A stretch of DNA of 64,000 nucleotides, taken from positions 62,001 to 126,000 of the forward strand of contig NZ_JACCFG010000001.1 in assembly GCF_013416555.1 (NCBI RefSeq), given 5' to 3'. This stretch comes from Sphingomonas sp. R-74633. GTDB taxonomy: Bacteria; Pseudomonadota; Alphaproteobacteria; Sphingomonadales; Sphingomonadaceae. Below are positions 44,736-53,694 of this stretch, one piece after another. The translations under genes and the position numbers were made by a program. Each line of letters starts with the position of its first letter. The first letter of the stretch is position 1. Below the pieces are notes generated by a model, which saw only the letters and a list, made by a program, of their open reading frames with translations, searched no databases and was not told the origin of the DNA.

Positions 44736-46166
44736 GTGCGTCGCAAGACTGATGAGGACCGTGCATCGGCCCAATTCTGGGTGCTGTCAGCATTCCTGGC
44801 GGTGACGTTCGCTTTCGGTGGTGGCGCGCGTGGTGATATCCAGTCGCTGATTTTTCTGCGCCCGCTGTCGGTCCTTATGTGCGGCTTCGCAATCTGGACA
44901 ATCCGACCCGGGGTACTTCGCGCGAGCAAGTTCCTCCTCGGTTTCGTAGCCGCCATCTTCGCCGTTGCGTTAATTCAGCTCATCCCGTTGCCGCCGAGCA
45001 TCTGGGCGTTGCTCCCCGGGCGCGGCGTTCTCGCTGAAGTTGACCGGCTCAGCGGGGAGGGGGCGACCTGGCGGCCGCTCAGCATGGTGCCGAGCGCGAC
45101 CTGGAACGCCGTTTTCTCATTGTTCGCGCCGCTTGCTGTGCTGCTTCTCGCAATTCAGCTGCGCCGGCGCGATCTGTCGCGGATTCTGCCTGTTCTGATC
45201 GTGGTCTGCTTCGTTTCGGGTCTTGTCGGCCTGTGTCAGATGCTCGACGGCTCGCGCAGTGCCTTCTATTTCTACGAGATCACCAACCGTGGCTCGGCGG
45301 TGGGGTTGTTCGCTAACCGCAATCACGCCGCGGTGTTCCTGGCATGCATCTTCCCGATGCTCGCGCTCTTCGCCTCGGAGCCGGTTCGGATGGTCGATCA
45401 TGCTCGAGTGCGGCAGGGGTTGGCGGTTGCAATCTCGCTCATCGTCGTTCCCCTGATCCTGGTGACGGGCTCGCGCGCTGGCTTGATCGCGGGCGCGTTC
45501 GGGCTGCTTGCGGTGCCGTTCCTCTATCGCGCTCCTGAGATTGAAGGGCAGCTCAAGCGCGGCGCGCGCCGGTCGATCGCGCCGCTCGTGATCGTGGGTG
45601 CATCGGTGCTCGGCGTTGCCGCGGTGACGATCCTACTCGCGCGTGGCCAGGCATTCGACCGTCTCATCGCGCCTGGCCAGGCGGAGGATGCGCGGTTCGG
45701 CATGTGGGGGCCGATTGCTCACATGGCTTCCGGTTACTTTCCCTTCGGATCCGGTCTGGGGTCGTTCCAGCAGGTCTATCAGATCCAGGAGCCGCTTAGC
45801 CAATTGCGCACGACTTACGTCAACCATGCGCACAACGACTGGCTCGAAATCTATCTCACCGCCGGCCTGTGCGGGCTGCTCGCGCTCGTCACCGCCGTGG
45901 TCGCTTGGGCGGTCGCCTCCCTTCGGGTCTGGCGGCAGGCGGCGACCGGTGCCTCGGCAGCGGCTTATGGCCGATTAGGCTCGGTGGTTCTTTTGATCCT
46001 TGGCTTTGCCAGCGTGGGTGACTATCCTCTCCGTGTTCCTTCGCTAGCTTGTTTCGCGGTCGTCGCGGCAGTGTGGTTGCTCGACGGCATGCGAAGCCGG
46101 AACGGCCATCTATATCTGCTACGAAACAAGGCTGGAGCGGGCGCTCCGGAGATAGCGGGTTCATGA
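44736..46166 (+). CDS. O-antigen ligase/polymerase family membrane protein (Wzy/WaaL type)
   Basis: The 476-residue protein has about 11-12 membrane spans and the Wzy_C signature: NRNHAAVFLACIFP, a large periplasmic loop, and YVNHAHNDWLEIYLTAG, whose conserved His is catalytic in WaaL-type enzymes. In a locus with Wza and Wzc homologues it is more likely the polymerase of a Wzy-dependent polysaccharide than an LPS ligase. GTG 44736 is preferred over the adjoining TTG 44733; only GGTGG precedes. It begins the four-gene assembly operon up to 50409. Confidence 0.85.
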   Translation: MRRKTDEDRASAQFWVLSAFLAVTFAFGGGARGDIQSLIFLRPLSVLMCGFAIWTIRPGVLRASKFLLGFVAAIFAVALIQLIPLPPSIWALLPGRGVLAEVDRLSGEGATWRPLSMVPSATWNAVFSLFAPLAVLLLAIQLRRRDLSRILPVLIVVCFVSGLVGLCQMLDGSRSAFYFYEITNRGSAVGLFANRNHAAVFLACIFPMLALFASEPVRMVDHARVRQGLAVAISLIVVPLILVTGSRAGLIAGAFGLLAVPFLYRAPEIEGQLKRGARRSIAPLVIVGASVLGVAAVTILLARGQAFDRLIAPGQAEDARFGMWGPIAHMASGYFPFGSGLGSFQQVYQIQEPLSQLRTTYVNHAHNDWLEIYLTAGLCGLLALVTAVVAWAVASLRVWRQAATGASAAAYGRLGSVVLLILGFASVGDYPLRVPSLACFAVVAAVWLLDGMRSRNGHLYLLRNKAGAGAPEIAGS

Positions 46167-46185
46167 GTTCGCAACGAGTGTCGCA

Positions 46186-46905
46186 ATGATCAAACTAGCC
46201 CTGCCTCTATTTATCTGCATCGCACTTGCCGGCTGCACCGGGGACAAGCGTTCGCTGATGACCCCCGGCGCGCCCTCCAACATCCAGGTGGCGCAAGGCG
46301 AGTTGCCGCCGCCCGAGCGCACGGATCTGTTCGAGCAGAACCGCCCGTACCTGATCGGCCCGTTCGACAAGCTGGTCATCGACGTGTTCGGGATCGAGGA
46401 CCTAAGCAAGAAGGAAGTTCAGACCGATGCCGGTGGACGCATTTCCTTCCCGCTCGCCGGGATCATCGAGGCCGCCGGCAAGACCCCGGGCGAGCTTGAG
46501 AAGATCATCGAGGATCGGCTTCGCTCGCGTTTCGTCCGCGATCCGCAGGTTACCGTCAATCTCAAGGAGACGGTCAGCCAGGTAATGACCGTGGATGGCG
46601 AGGTGAAGGAGCCGGGCCTCTATCCGGTCGTCGGCAAGATGACGCTGATGCGCGCGGTCGCCACGGCGAAGGGGGCGACGGAATTCGCGCGCCTCAGCGA
46701 CGTGATCGTCTTCCGTACAGTCGATGGCAAGCAGATGGCTGGCATCTACAATTTGAAGGCGATCCGGAGTGGCTATTATGGCGACCCAGAGGTCTTCGCC
46801 AACGACGTGATCGTTGTCGGCGACTCCCAGGCGCGGCGAGTCTTCCGCGATGTGTTGCAGGCTACGCCGCTCTTGACCGCGCCCCTGATACTGCTGCTGC
46901 AGTAA
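46186..46905 (+). CDS. Polysaccharide export outer-membrane lipoprotein (Wza/OPX family)
   Basis: The 239-residue protein has a lipoprotein signal (FICIALAGC, Cys about 17), a poly_export domain (YLIGPFDKLVIDVFG ... VQTDAGGRISFPLAG ... LRSRFVRDPQVTVNL) and an SLBB-type second domain (MTVDGEVKEPGLYPVVGKMTL). It would form the outer-membrane/periplasmic channel with the Wzc-like protein encoded next. It ends in a hydrophobic stretch (PLLTAPLILLLQ), shorter than the C-terminal helix of E. coli Wza, and is about 140 residues shorter overall. Confidence 0.92.
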   Translation: MIKLALPLFICIALAGCTGDKRSLMTPGAPSNIQVAQGELPPPERTDLFEQNRPYLIGPFDKLVIDVFGIEDLSKKEVQTDAGGRISFPLAGIIEAAGKTPGELEKIIEDRLRSRFVRDPQVTVNLKETVSQVMTVDGEVKEPGLYPVVGKMTLMRAVATAKGATEFARLSDVIVFRTVDGKQMAGIYNLKAIRSGYYGDPEVFANDVIVVGDSQARRVFRDVLQATPLLTAPLILLLQ

Positions 46906-46939
46906 CGCGCCGCCATCAGTGATTTATTGAGAAAGCGAT

Positions 46940-49174
46940 ATGTTTCAGACTTCTGCCGCCAAGAACCTCGCGGTTCAGCCTCAAACTGGCGCCGTCGTCG
47001 AGGGCGGCGGTCATGAGTTCTCCGCTGCCCCGATTCTGCTCCAGTACTGGCATATCGTGCTGCGCTGGAAATGGGTCATAGCGAGCATCGTGGCGGCGTC
47101 GCTCGCCGCGGGTCTGGTGATCAGCCTGCTGATGACGCCGAAATATACGGCCACTGCTCGCATCGAGATCAGCCGCGAGCAGAAGAACATCACGAACGTC
47201 CAGGGCATCGAATCGCCCGAGGCCAGCCGTGATCTGGAATTCTATCAGACTCAGTATTCGCTGCTTTCGGCCCGCTCCCTGGCCGAGCGCGTCTCGCGCA
47301 CGCTGAAGCTCGGATCGAGCCCGGAGTTCTTCCGTGCCTTCGGCGTCGATATCAGTAACGGTTCGTTCTTCGGCCGCGACGAAGGACCTGTGACGGCGCA
47401 GGAGCGCGCCAATCGTGAAGCCCTTGCCGTTCAGCTTCTTCTAAAGAACGTGGCGGTCCAGCCCGTTCGTAACTCGCGCCTCGTTGACGTTGGCTTCACG
47501 AGCGCATCGCCGACGCTCTCGGCGCAGATCGCCAATACCTGGACCCAGCAGTTTATCGAGTCGAGCATCGATCGCCGATTCGCGTCAACGTCGGATGCCC
47601 GCAAGTTCCTTGAGGAGCGTTTGAACGAACTGCGCGCGAAGGTTGAGAATTCCGAGCGCGAGGCGGTTAACTATGCCCAGAGCAAGGGCATCGTCGCCCT
47701 TGGGCGCAGCAAGGGTGCGGATGGCCGTAGCGAGGTCGACCGAACCTTGGTGTCCAGCGACCTCGAGGCGCTTAACGATGCGCTGGCGCGTGCAACTGCG
47801 GACCGAGTGACGGCGGAGAGCCGCCAGCAGGCGAGCGGCCAGAACGCGAGCCCCGAGGCGCTTTCCGGCACCTCGTCGATCTCGATGCTGCGCCAGCGAC
47901 GAGCGGAGGCGGCTGCCGAATATCAGAAGCTTCTGGTTCAGTTCGAGCCTGGCTATCCCGCCGCGCGCGCGCTTGCGGAGCAGATCCGCAGCCTGGATGC
48001 GAGCATTGCCCGCGAAGAGGCGCGAGTTCGCACTGGCCGCTCGCGCGAATATACCGAAGCGCTCGAGCGCGAGCAGAACCTGCGCGCGCAGGTCGAGGCG
48101 CTAAAGGGCCAGATGAACACGCAGCAGCGTGATACCATCCAGTACAACATCTATCAGCGCGAAGCCGATACCAACCGTCAGCTCTATGACGGCCTGTTGC
48201 AGCGCTACAAGGAAATCGGCGTCGCGGGTGTCGGTGCGAACAATATTGCGATCGTCGACGTCGCTAAGGTACCCGAAAAGCCCTCGGCGCCGAAGCTGTC
48301 GCTGAACCTCGCCTTCGCGTTGCTCGTGGGCATGGGCCTGGCTGGTCTCGCCACGCTTGGACTCGAGCAGATCGACGAAGGCCTGAGGGAGCCGAGCCAG
48401 GTCACGCGAGCGCTGCAGGTGCCGCTGCTGGGCAGCGTTCCGGACGTCGAGGACGAAGACGTGCTGGGCCTGCTCAACGATACCAAATCGGTGTTGTGGG
48501 AAGCCTATCTCAGCATACGGTCGAACCTGGCCTTCTCCACGGACCACGGGGTTCCCCGGGCGTTCATGGTGACCAGTACGCACCCTGCAGAGGGCAAGAG
48601 CACGACCAGTTGGGCGCTGGCCAAAGTGCTGGGCCGGACCGGCAAGCGTGTCATCATCATCGATGCAGATATGCGTTCGCCCTCGCTGCACCATTTCGTC
48701 AACATGACGAACGATCGTGGCCTCAGCAATTTCCTGGCGGGGGAGAACGAGTGGGCAGGCTCGGTCGTCGAGACTGGCAGCCCGGGACTCAGCGCGATGT
48801 TCGCCGGGCCGACACCGCCCAGCGCGGCCGAACTGCTCAGCGGTGATCGGATGCGTACGCTCACCAAGGAGCTGCTGGAGAATTACGACCACGTTGTGAT
48901 CGATTCCCCGCCGATTCTGGGCTTGGCCGACGCTCCGCTTCTGTCGCGCGTGGTCGAGGGCTGCATCTTCGTCGCTCAGGCGGAAGGCGTCGCTATTCGC
49001 GGCCTGCGTGCGTCGCTCGAGCGCTTGCGCTCGGTCCACGCCCATGTCTTCGGCACCGTGCTGACAAAGCTCAAGGCGCGCCAGGCGGGCTATGGCTATG
49101 GCTATGGCTATGGCTATGGCTATGGCGGCAGCGGCGACGCCAAGGGCGACGCCGAGACGTCGGTCCTGAAATAA
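46940..49174 (+). CDS. Polysaccharide co-polymerase and BY-kinase (Wzc-like)
   Basis: The 744-residue protein has membrane segments at about 42-64 and 454-474 enclosing a Wzz/coiled-coil periplasmic region. A cytoplasmic BY-kinase follows, with Walker A in PAEGKSTTS (about 549-557), Walker A' IIIDADMRSP and Walker B VVIDSPPILG. The C-terminal tail carries six Tyr in a strict Tyr-Gly alternation (718-728), the autophosphorylation cluster. It regulates chain length and export with the Wza-like and Wzy-like neighbours. Unlike sphingan (gellan-type) loci, where the two halves are separate genes, this is one fused protein. Confidence 0.93.
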   Translation: MFQTSAAKNLAVQPQTGAVVEGGGHEFSAAPILLQYWHIVLRWKWVIASIVAASLAAGLVISLLMTPKYTATARIEISREQKNITNVQGIESPEASRDLEFYQTQYSLLSARSLAERVSRTLKLGSSPEFFRAFGVDISNGSFFGRDEGPVTAQERANREALAVQLLLKNVAVQPVRNSRLVDVGFTSASPTLSAQIANTWTQQFIESSIDRRFASTSDARKFLEERLNELRAKVENSEREAVNYAQSKGIVALGRSKGADGRSEVDRTLVSSDLEALNDALARATADRVTAESRQQASGQNASPEALSGTSSISMLRQRRAEAAAEYQKLLVQFEPGYPAARALAEQIRSLDASIAREEARVRTGRSREYTEALEREQNLRAQVEALKGQMNTQQRDTIQYNIYQREADTNRQLYDGLLQRYKEIGVAGVGANNIAIVDVAKVPEKPSAPKLSLNLAFALLVGMGLAGLATLGLEQIDEGLREPSQVTRALQVPLLGSVPDVEDEDVLGLLNDTKSVLWEAYLSIRSNLAFSTDHGVPRAFMVTSTHPAEGKSTTSWALAKVLGRTGKRVIIIDADMRSPSLHHFVNMTNDRGLSNFLAGENEWAGSVVETGSPGLSAMFAGPTPPSAAELLSGDRMRTLTKELLENYDHVVIDSPPILGLADAPLLSRVVEGCIFVAQAEGVAIRGLRASLERLRSVHAHVFGTVLTKLKARQAGYGYGYGYGYGYGGSGDAKGDAETSVLK
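49088..49123 (+). repeat. GGCTAT hexanucleotide microsatellite (6 copies) in the kinase tail
   Basis: Six perfect copies of GGCTAT encode Gly-Tyr x6, the phosphorylatable tyrosine cluster of the Wzc-like kinase. Slippage by whole units keeps the frame and changes the number of tyrosines, a possible route to tune polysaccharide length or output. Confidence 0.85.
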
Positions 49175-50409
49175 TGCCTGCTTTGGGGAATGGTAGCGCA
49201 GGGCGTATAGCCGGGCGCGTCGCGTTGGCAGCGCTGACCGTCGCTCTGTCGGCTTGGGCCGGGCTGTTCTCCGCCGTGGAATATCTGCGTTATCACAACC
49301 CGCCGCGCGCGCTCGCCCTAAATGCAAACGATGCAGGCGCCCTAGTCCGTAACATGGACAATCAGATTCAGCGGGTGGGCCAGGTCCCCAGTGCGAATGC
49401 GCTGGCCGATGTGGCGCACCGCGCGCTTCGCTCGGCGCCGCTGTCAGCGGGTGCGGTGCGTCTTCTGGCAATTTCCGAGCAGCTACGCGGAAAGGCCGCC
49501 TCTTCCGAGCAACTGCTGTATCTATCCTCTCGCCTGTCGCGGCGCGATCTCGGCACGCAGCTCGCGCTGATCGAGATGATGGTTCAGAACAACGACATTC
49601 CAAAGGCGCTGGAGCATTATAATATCGCGCTGACTACGGCGAAGGACGCGGAAGGCATCCTCTTTCCAATCCTTGCCGAGGCGATCGAGGATCCGGTAGT
49701 CGGCAATGCGTTCATCAGCCAGGTCCGCGCGGGGCATTCCTGGATCGGTGCTTTTCTGAGCTACGCGATCCGTGCCGGCGGGCACTCGCAGACTGTGGCT
49801 CGGATATTGGCTGCTTCCGGTGCTGCTCCGCGTATCGATCCGAACGAGAACATCAAGAGCCTCCTGCTGGTCGGTCTTGGCGCGGAAAGGCATTTCGATA
49901 CGCTGCGTCAAACCTTCCTGGGTATGCGTGGCGCCAAGGCAGAACTGCTTACGGCTGCCGGTTTCAACCCGGACAGCACCAAGCCGACCTGGGCGCCGGT
50001 CTCCTGGCAGCTCACGGGTGCTGCGCCGCTCTCGGTCGGCTTCCAGCGCCGAGAGGCAAGCGGCGAGACGACGGACCTGCATGTGCTTCTCGATTCCGGG
50101 GCGCAGCTGATCGCGGCACGCAAGTTGCTGTTCCTGCGTCCGGGGACCTACCATCTCAGGTCGAATCTCCAGAGCCAGTCCTGGCCTGCGGGCGCCGATG
50201 GTCGCTGGGCCTTGAAGTGCGCGCTCTCCGCTGCGGAGCCGACGATCTGGATGGGGACATTCGGCAGCGGCGGCACGATGCAAACGCCGACCGCGATCCA
50301 GGTTTCGTCGCAATGTGGGGTTCAGTACCTCGATCTCATTGTCACCTCGCCAGAGGGCCAATCGCCGCTTGAGTTCGTGATTTCGTCACCTGACTTGCGC
50401 GCAGGCTGA
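49174..50409 (+). CDS. Unknown membrane-anchored protein of the polysaccharide operon
   Basis: The 411-residue protein starts in the stop of the kinase gene (TAATG). It has one N-terminal membrane segment (about 13-36), an alpha-helical TPR-like region (about 60-220; ALADVAHRALRSAPLSAGAVRLLA, LALIEMMVQNNDIPKALEHY), and a C-terminal beta-rich region (about 265-405). I recognise no family with confidence. Tight coupling to wzc suggests a periplasmic partner of the export machine, such as a scaffold or modification helper. Confidence 0.7.
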   Translation: MPALGNGSAGRIAGRVALAALTVALSAWAGLFSAVEYLRYHNPPRALALNANDAGALVRNMDNQIQRVGQVPSANALADVAHRALRSAPLSAGAVRLLAISEQLRGKAASSEQLLYLSSRLSRRDLGTQLALIEMMVQNNDIPKALEHYNIALTTAKDAEGILFPILAEAIEDPVVGNAFISQVRAGHSWIGAFLSYAIRAGGHSQTVARILAASGAAPRIDPNENIKSLLLVGLGAERHFDTLRQTFLGMRGAKAELLTAAGFNPDSTKPTWAPVSWQLTGAAPLSVGFQRREASGETTDLHVLLDSGAQLIAARKLLFLRPGTYHLRSNLQSQSWPAGADGRWALKCALSAAEPTIWMGTFGSGGTMQTPTAIQVSSQCGVQYLDLIVTSPEGQSPLEFVISSPDLRAG

Positions 50410-50464
50410 TCTCCGCGCTGGGGCGGCTGCAAAACTCAGAATCTGATCGATTGGGATAGCATAG

Positions 50465-51445
50465 ATGGCAAAGGTGTTGGTTACCGGGGCGGATGGGTTC
50501 ATCGGCTCCCATCTGGTCGAGTTGCTGCTCGCGCAGGGCCACGAGGTCACTGCACTCTCGGTGTACAATTCTTTCAACTATTGGGGCTGGCTCGAAGACG
50601 TCGCCGCCAGCGATGCCCTTCGGATTGTCTCGGGCGATGTCCGCGATCCGCATTTCTGCCGCGTCATCACCAAGGGCCAGGATTTGGTGTTCCACCTGGC
50701 CGCCTTGATCGCGATTCCCTACTCCTACGTCGCGCCGGCGAGCTATGTGGACACGAACGTCACCGGCACGCTCAACATGTGCCAGGCAGCGCTCGAAAAT
50801 GGTGTCGGACGCTTCATCCATACCTCGACGAGCGAAGTGTACGGTACCGCGTGCTACGTCCCGATCGACGAGAAGCATCCGCTCCAGCCGCAATCGCCTT
50901 ACAGCGCTTCAAAAATCGGCGCGGATGCGATGGCAATGAGCTACCACAATGCCTTCGACCTTCCCCTCACCGTGGCAAGGCCCTTCAACACCTATGGCCC
51001 CCGCCAGTCGGCGCGCGCGGTGATCCCGACGATCATCAGCCAGATCGCCAGCGGCCAGGAGCAGATCAAGCTGGGTGACATCACCACTACGCGTGACTTC
51101 AATTATGTGACCGACACTTGCCGCGGCTTCCTGGCGCTAGCCGAATGTGACGCGGCGGCAGGCGAGACCGTCAATATCGGCTCGAACTTCGAGATCTCGG
51201 TGGGCGACACGCTCAACCTGATCCGCGAGCTCATGAACAGCGATGTGGAGTTCATCGAGGACCGGCAGCGCTCCCGGCCGGAAAAGTCCGAAGTCTTCCG
51301 CCTGTGGTGCGACAACGCCAAAATTGCCGAGCTCACGGGGTTCAAACCGGAAGTCGACATTCGGGCCGGCCTCCAGAAGACCATCGACTGGTTCGTGGAA
51401 CCCGCCAATCTAGCGAAATACAAGCCGGGTCTTTACAATGTCTGA
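50465..51445 (+). CDS. legB: NAD-dependent NDP-sugar 4,6-dehydratase, LegB-like
   Basis: The 326-residue extended SDR has GADGFIGSHLVE, HLAALIAIPYSYVAP, TSTSEVYGTA, catalytic YSASKIGADA and ARPFNTYGPRQSARA. The YGTA-YVPIDE-HPLQ-QSPYSASK pattern is that of LegB, which makes the 4-keto-6-deoxy derivative of GDP-GlcNAc in the Campylobacter legionaminic acid route. It starts the nonulosonic acid operon and overlaps legC by 8 bases. A plain UDP-sugar epimerase is the alternative, but the partner genes argue for LegB. Confidence 0.85.
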   Translation: MAKVLVTGADGFIGSHLVELLLAQGHEVTALSVYNSFNYWGWLEDVAASDALRIVSGDVRDPHFCRVITKGQDLVFHLAALIAIPYSYVAPASYVDTNVTGTLNMCQAALENGVGRFIHTSTSEVYGTACYVPIDEKHPLQPQSPYSASKIGADAMAMSYHNAFDLPLTVARPFNTYGPRQSARAVIPTIISQIASGQEQIKLGDITTTRDFNYVTDTCRGFLALAECDAAAGETVNIGSNFEISVGDTLNLIRELMNSDVEFIEDRQRSRPEKSEVFRLWCDNAKIAELTGFKPEVDIRAGLQKTIDWFVEPANLAKYKPGLYNV

Positions 51446-52601
51446 GACCGGGACCGCCGATCGCCTGATCCAGTTCATTCGCGAAGAATATCGCACGAGT
51501 GATCCGATTCCGCTGCACGCGCCGGCATTCCGGGGCAATGAGCAGAAATATGTCGCGGACGCGATCGAGAGCACCTTCGTGTCGAGCGTCGGCGCCTACG
51601 TCGACCGATTCGAACGCGATATCGAGGCGTTCACGGGTTGCGAACGGGCCGTTGCGACGGTGAACGGCACGGCGGCGCTGCATATCGGATTGCGGTTGCT
51701 GGGCGTCGGCCCGGGTGATCTGGTAGTGACGCAGCCATTGACCTTCGTCGCAACCTGCAACGCGATCTCCTATTGCGGCGCCGAGCCGTTGTTCATCGAT
51801 GTCGATCGGCATACCATGGGCCTGTCTCCTGCTGCGCTGGCCGCCTGGCTCGAAGAGAATGCGTTCGTGGACGATGACGGCCTTTGCCGTACCAAGCAGG
51901 CCCAGCGCGCGATCCGAGCCTGCGTGCCGATGCACACGTTCGGGCATCCCGTGGAACTCGATCGGCTGGTGGATGTCTGTGCGATCTGGGGCATCCCGTT
52001 GCTGGAGGATGCGGCGGAATCGCTGGGGAGCTACTATAATGGACGCCATACTGGCACCTTCGGAGCGGTGGCCACGCTAAGCTTCAACGGCAATAAGACG
52101 ATCACCACAGGTGGCGGCGGCATGGTGTTGACGTCGCACGCACTCGGCGCACGGGCAAAGCACATTACGACCACGGCGAAGGTCGCGCATCCGTTTGAAT
52201 ATGTGCATGACGAGGTAGGCTATAATTATCGCATGCCCAATCTGAACGCGGCGCTCGGTTGTGCTCAAATGGAGCAGCTCGCGGGCTTCCTCGCGGCAAA
52301 GCGTGCGCTGGCGGAGCGCTACGCAGCGCTGCTCGACGGCAACGAATATCAGTTCGTGCGGGAGCCGGAAGGGTGCCGTTCGAATTACTGGTTGAATGCC
52401 GTGATTTGCGAAGGCCGCGAGCAACGCGACGCGCTGCTCGGCCAGACTAACGGTCAAGGCGTGATGACGCGCCCGATCTGGGCCTTGATGAACCACTTAC
52501 CGATGTACGAGAAGTCGATACGGGGAGACCTCAGCAACGCGCAATGGCTCGCGGAGCGGGTGGTCAACCTGCCCAGCAGCGTGCCGCCCGCTCAACTTTG
52601 A
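51438..52601 (+). CDS. legC: PLP aminotransferase, LegC-like
   Basis: The 387-residue DegT/DnrJ/EryC1-family enzyme has the PLP Lys in SFNGNKTITTGGGG, LEDAAESLG and HNYRMPNLNAALGCAQ-type segments. N-terminal IPLHAPAFRGNE is typical of LegC. LegC transaminates the 4-keto sugar made by LegB to the 4-amino sugar. Its start lies inside the end of legB, so the two are translationally coupled. A 178-base gap follows before the next gene. Confidence 0.86.
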   Translation: MSETGTADRLIQFIREEYRTSDPIPLHAPAFRGNEQKYVADAIESTFVSSVGAYVDRFERDIEAFTGCERAVATVNGTAALHIGLRLLGVGPGDLVVTQPLTFVATCNAISYCGAEPLFIDVDRHTMGLSPAALAAWLEENAFVDDDGLCRTKQAQRAIRACVPMHTFGHPVELDRLVDVCAIWGIPLLEDAAESLGSYYNGRHTGTFGAVATLSFNGNKTITTGGGGMVLTSHALGARAKHITTTAKVAHPFEYVHDEVGYNYRMPNLNAALGCAQMEQLAGFLAAKRALAERYAALLDGNEYQFVREPEGCRSNYWLNAVICEGREQRDALLGQTNGQGVMTRPIWALMNHLPMYEKSIRGDLSNAQWLAERVVNLPSSVPPAQL

Positions 52602-52779
52602 AGGTTTGGGGTATCACCCTTTTGCGCTTGCGGCTGGGAAAGTGGGTATTTCCGCTTCGGCGGGGCCGGGATGACCAGTCACCTTCGGCGCATCGCAAAT
52701 TGACTTTGCATGTGCCGGTTTGTCGTGTGAAGGGGCGTCGTACCCGGGCCGGCGAACGCCGACGAATGTGGGGGGACGC

Positions 52780-53694
52780 GTGGTAGTCTTGGTATCCGGA
52801 GCCGCCGGTTTTCTAGGCAGCCGGCTGGTCAATACGCTGGCGCGATCGGGGCGCCCGGTCGTCGCGTTCGCACGTGGGGATGCGCCCGCCGAGATCGGCG
52901 GACTAGATGGCGTCCGCTGGGTCCGCCGTGACCTCGCGGCGGACGGAATCGATGCCGCCGACTTCCCCGATGTCGAGGCGGTCGTCCATCTCGCCGGAGC
53001 GACCGCAGGCGCACGGCCGCAGCCGGGGCGCGAAGAGAGCTTCTATGTCACTGCGAACGAGCAGACGACTATATGCCTGCTCGAGGCGTTTGCGCCGCGC
53101 GTGCGGCGTTTCGTCCTTGCTTCCTCGCAGGTCGTCTATGGCGCACCCAACAATCTTGCGGTCACCGAACAGTTTCCGCTGATCGGCACAGGCCCTTATG
53201 CCACAAGCAAGATAAACAGCGAGAATTGGGGGCGTTCTTTCCAGGCGCGCTACGGCGGCACGTATCTGGCACTGCGCCTTTGCGGATTCATCGATGGGGG
53301 TGGGGTTACAGATTATCTGATCGACACGCTGGCTGCCGGAAAGCCGGTCGAGCTATTTACCGGAGGCCGAATCCGGCGCGACTATCTGCCGGCGGAAGAC
53401 GGCGTTGCGGCGCTTGTCGCCGCGATCGACGCGCCCGTCGAGCCGGGCTTCGTGCCGATCAATATCGGTTCCGGCCAGGTGGTTTCCTCGCGCGAAATAG
53501 CGGACATCGTCAAGCAGGCGCTCGGTGCCGAAGCTGAGATCAGGCTGCTGGACAACAAGGCCCCCCAAGGGGACTTCGTTTTCGACGTCGATTGCGCGAG
53601 GCGCGTGCTGGGCTTCGCACCCACCGATCTGCGTGAGGCGATCCGACGTTACGCGGCGGTCCGCAAGGGACAATTGCAAGGACTGGACAATTGA
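52780..53694 (+). CDS. NAD-dependent epimerase/dehydratase of unknown sugar
   Basis: The 304-residue extended SDR has VSGAAGFLGSRLV, HLAGATAGARP, ASSQVVYGAP and catalytic YATSKINSE. Start GTG 52780 is chosen for GGGGGAC just upstream; the frame is open back to 52720. It overlaps the next aminotransferase start. As it is not part of the known legionaminic acid route, it probably acts with that aminotransferase on a second nucleotide sugar, as a 4-epimerase, reductase or dehydratase. The 178 bases upstream hold only a single GGCCGGGATGAC reminiscent of half a REP element. Confidence 0.78.
   Translation: MVVLVSGAAGFLGSRLVNTLARSGRPVVAFARGDAPAEIGGLDGVRWVRRDLAADGIDAADFPDVEAVVHLAGATAGARPQPGREESFYVTANEQTTICLLEAFAPRVRRFVLASSQVVYGAPNNLAVTEQFPLIGTGPYATSKINSENWGRSFQARYGGTYLALRLCGFIDGGGVTDYLIDTLAAGKPVELFTGGRIRRDYLPAEDGVAALVAAIDAPVEPGFVPINIGSGQVVSSREIADIVKQALGAEAEIRLLDNKAPQGDFVFDVDCARRVLGFAPTDLREAIRRYAAVRKGQLQGLDN

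Noticed and set aside
40729..50409. Sphingan (gellan/welan-type) biosynthesis cluster
   Set aside because: No sphingan glycosyltransferases or split GelC/GelE-type kinase; the kinase is a single fused Wzc and rfbAB lie 20 kb away without rmlCD.
52660..52676. GGCCGGGATGAC resembling one arm of the REP-like element
   Set aside because: Only a single imperfect arm, no inverted partner nearby.
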